Below are positions 63,065 to 64,000 of a stretch of 64,000 nt of DNA, one piece after another; position 1 is the stretch's first letter; each line of letters begins with the position of its first letter. The translations under genes and the position numbers were made by a program. Source of the stretch: Desulfosarcina alkanivorans (lineage in GTDB: Bacteria; Desulfobacterota; Desulfobacteria; Desulfobacterales; Desulfosarcinaceae); NCBI RefSeq assembly GCF_009688945.1, contig NZ_AP021874.1, positions 1,736,001 through 1,800,000 of the forward strand, written 5' to 3'. A model generated the notes under the pieces. It was not told the origin of the DNA. It did no database searches and worked only from the letters and a program-made list of their open reading frames with translations.

Positions 63065-63390
63065 AATAGCGTCCTCCTTTCTTAATAAATTTTCAATTTC
63101 ACTACCTGGAGGGTGCCATTTTTGGCAAATGGAGATATCCTGCAGAGAGGGATGGCCTTGAAGAAATCAGAGACTTACAAGACTTGATTGAATACGGTAA
63201 TAATAAGCCCATTTTCAATTTTAGCAAGTTAATTATTTGTTTTTTTTATAATATTTTATTTTGAGTATGAATTTTACCCTGCAAGTCCATTGCGTTACGT
63301 GAGTGACTGGCGTCCTGGTCAGGACTTCAGCATGGGTGCGTTCACCATCACCCTTTTCACTGTTCACCACGCACCGTCCACTGTTTTTTT
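63065..63390. other. Intergenic region, cspA upstream side
   Basis: AT-rich in its first half, which probably contains the cspA promoter and leader. About 63335-63385 is a low-complexity TTCACTGTTCACC-type tract. No gene is supported. Confidence 0.4.
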
Positions 63391-64000
63391 CTAAAACCGG
63401 TAACTGGCGCTGACCGACAGCGCATGGGTGACAAACCCTTCAAAGTCGCCGCTGATATCCGGCAGGCCGGCTTCAGCGCCGCTGGTTTGGAAGGATCGGT
63501 CTTCACTCGTAATCAGCAGGTACGCCAGGTCCACTTTTAAGGGGCCTTTGGAATAACCGAGCCCCAGGGTGAAATCCAGACGATCGCCGACCGGCACCAG
63601 CGGGTCCAGGGTCGCATCCGGAACGGGGCTCGGGTCAAAAATGAGGCCGGCCCGAAGGCGCCAGTCGGGGACGGGGGCATATTCAGCACCCAGTTTCCAG
63701 GACCACGTGTCCTCCCAGTCGGTGACGACCGATGATCCACCGGTCTGGTTGATGCCTGGGACCCCTTGCAGACGGTCGAATGCGAAACCCAGTTCATCGT
63801 AGGATGACCACTGCGTCCACAATACACCGACGGCCAGGGTCCATTTATTCCGATGCCATGACAGACCGATATCGGCGTATGCGGGAAGGGTGGCCTCCAC
63901 GTCGATGGAGGCGTCCGTGTATCCGTTGACCCCGTCATCATCTATTTTGAAATCGCCGGACAGGGTGTGGTCGGTTTTACTCCGGTAGGAAACACCCAGA
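63391..64000 (-). CDS. FadL/OmpP1/TodX-type outer-membrane transporter (3' part)
   Basis: The C-terminal 202 residues are in the window; the gene runs off the right edge. They read as alternating beta-strands: LPAYADIGLSWHRNKWTLAVGVLWTQWSSYDEL, WSWKLGAEYAPVPDWRLRAGLIFDPSPVPD, DRLDFTLGLGYSKGPLKVDLAYLLI, ending SVSASYRF with the terminal Phe needed for barrel insertion. This is the FadL-type C-terminus; such barrels import long-chain fatty acids or aromatic hydrocarbons. Confidence 0.85.
   Translation of the reverse strand, partial: LGVSYRSKTDHTLSGDFKIDDDGVNGYTDASIDVEATLPAYADIGLSWHRNKWTLAVGVLWTQWSSYDELGFAFDRLQGVPGINQTGGSSVVTDWEDTWSWKLGAEYAPVPDWRLRAGLIFDPSPVPDATLDPLVPVGDRLDFTLGLGYSKGPLKVDLAYLLITSEDRSFQTSGAEAGLPDISGDFEGFVTHALSVSASYRF

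Noticed and set aside
63065..63300. Plus-strand frame reading [20 protein letters not shown] opposite the cspA leader
   Set aside because: Looks protein-like but has no start codon and is closed by a TAG just upstream; probably chance in AT-rich DNA.
1..64000. tRNA, rRNA, tmRNA or replication origin
   Set aside because: No T-loop plus CCA-type ends, rRNA blocks or DnaA-box clusters were recognised on either strand by eye; a covariance scan could still find a tRNA I missed.

Overview
The window looks like chromosome from a strictly anaerobic, GC-rich (roughly 58-60%) member of the Desulfobacterota, most likely a Desulfosarcina/Desulfobacter-like sulfate reducer. This is inferred from gene content: a heterodisulfide-reductase/DsrK-type CCG-domain iron-sulfur protein that appears to carry selenocysteine, a sigma54-controlled 'orange protein' (ORP)-like operon of NifX-type and Mrp proteins, a non-pyrrolysine MttB methyltransferase, and several tiny conserved proteins of the type seen in these genomes. 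No rRNA or tRNA gene was recognised.

Layout. 1-1000: the start of a TonB-dependent receptor behind a cobalamin riboswitch with an attenuator (minus). 1332-2624: an MFS transporter. 3049-6629: a pqi operon (minus) in which PqiA is two genes, followed by PqiB and PqiC. 7039-7470: a tiny protein gene behind a long structured leader. 7798-9117: the Fe-S selenoprotein. 9294-11882: a hypothetical protein and a frameshifted transglutaminase-like secreted protein. 12346-18090: an ORP-like block: enhancer-binding protein, upstream palindrome, -24/-12 promoter, then NifX-like, receiver-like, Mrp ATPase, Gly/Met-rich NifX-like, NifU-like and radical SAM genes. 18459-25062: WrbA, a broken GGDEF gene, a chemoreceptor with a cysteine cluster, a 59-residue Cys-containing protein, an FAD oxidase, a GNAT acetyltransferase and an IS1595-type transposase relic. 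25517-33318: small proteins, then a second sigma54 activator divergent from a methyl-cycle operon (SAM methyltransferase, MetK, AhcY, MttB). 33452-38855: accessory genes, including an HxlR/VOC pair with a palindromic operator, plus a cyclase relic. 38994-47134: an RND efflux system (outer-membrane lipoprotein, adaptor, pump) and a two-component system; both promoters carry the same four 11-bp direct repeats. 47395-47848: a decayed second copy of the GNAT gene.

48120-58654: a complete type I-C CRISPR-Cas locus read on the minus strand: cas3, cas5, cas8c, cas7, then cas4, cas1, cas2, leader and a 27-repeat array. The effector genes are much more AT-rich than the adaptation genes. Exactly at the junction lies a 577-bp islet holding an oppositely oriented solitary HigA-type antitoxin and a Fic relic, which suggests modular replacement of the interference half. 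58755-64000: a Tat-type Cys protein, a WYL regulator, small genes, an FMN reductase, CspA and the end of a FadL-type outer-membrane protein, separated by odd low-complexity tracts.

The leads most worth following are the Sec-containing CCG protein with its SECIS-like hairpin, the chimeric cas locus, the shared 11-bp-repeat operators, the sigma54 methyl-cycle operon, the Cys cluster in the chemoreceptor, and a short intergenic inverted repeat present in three copies with compensatory changes in its arms.
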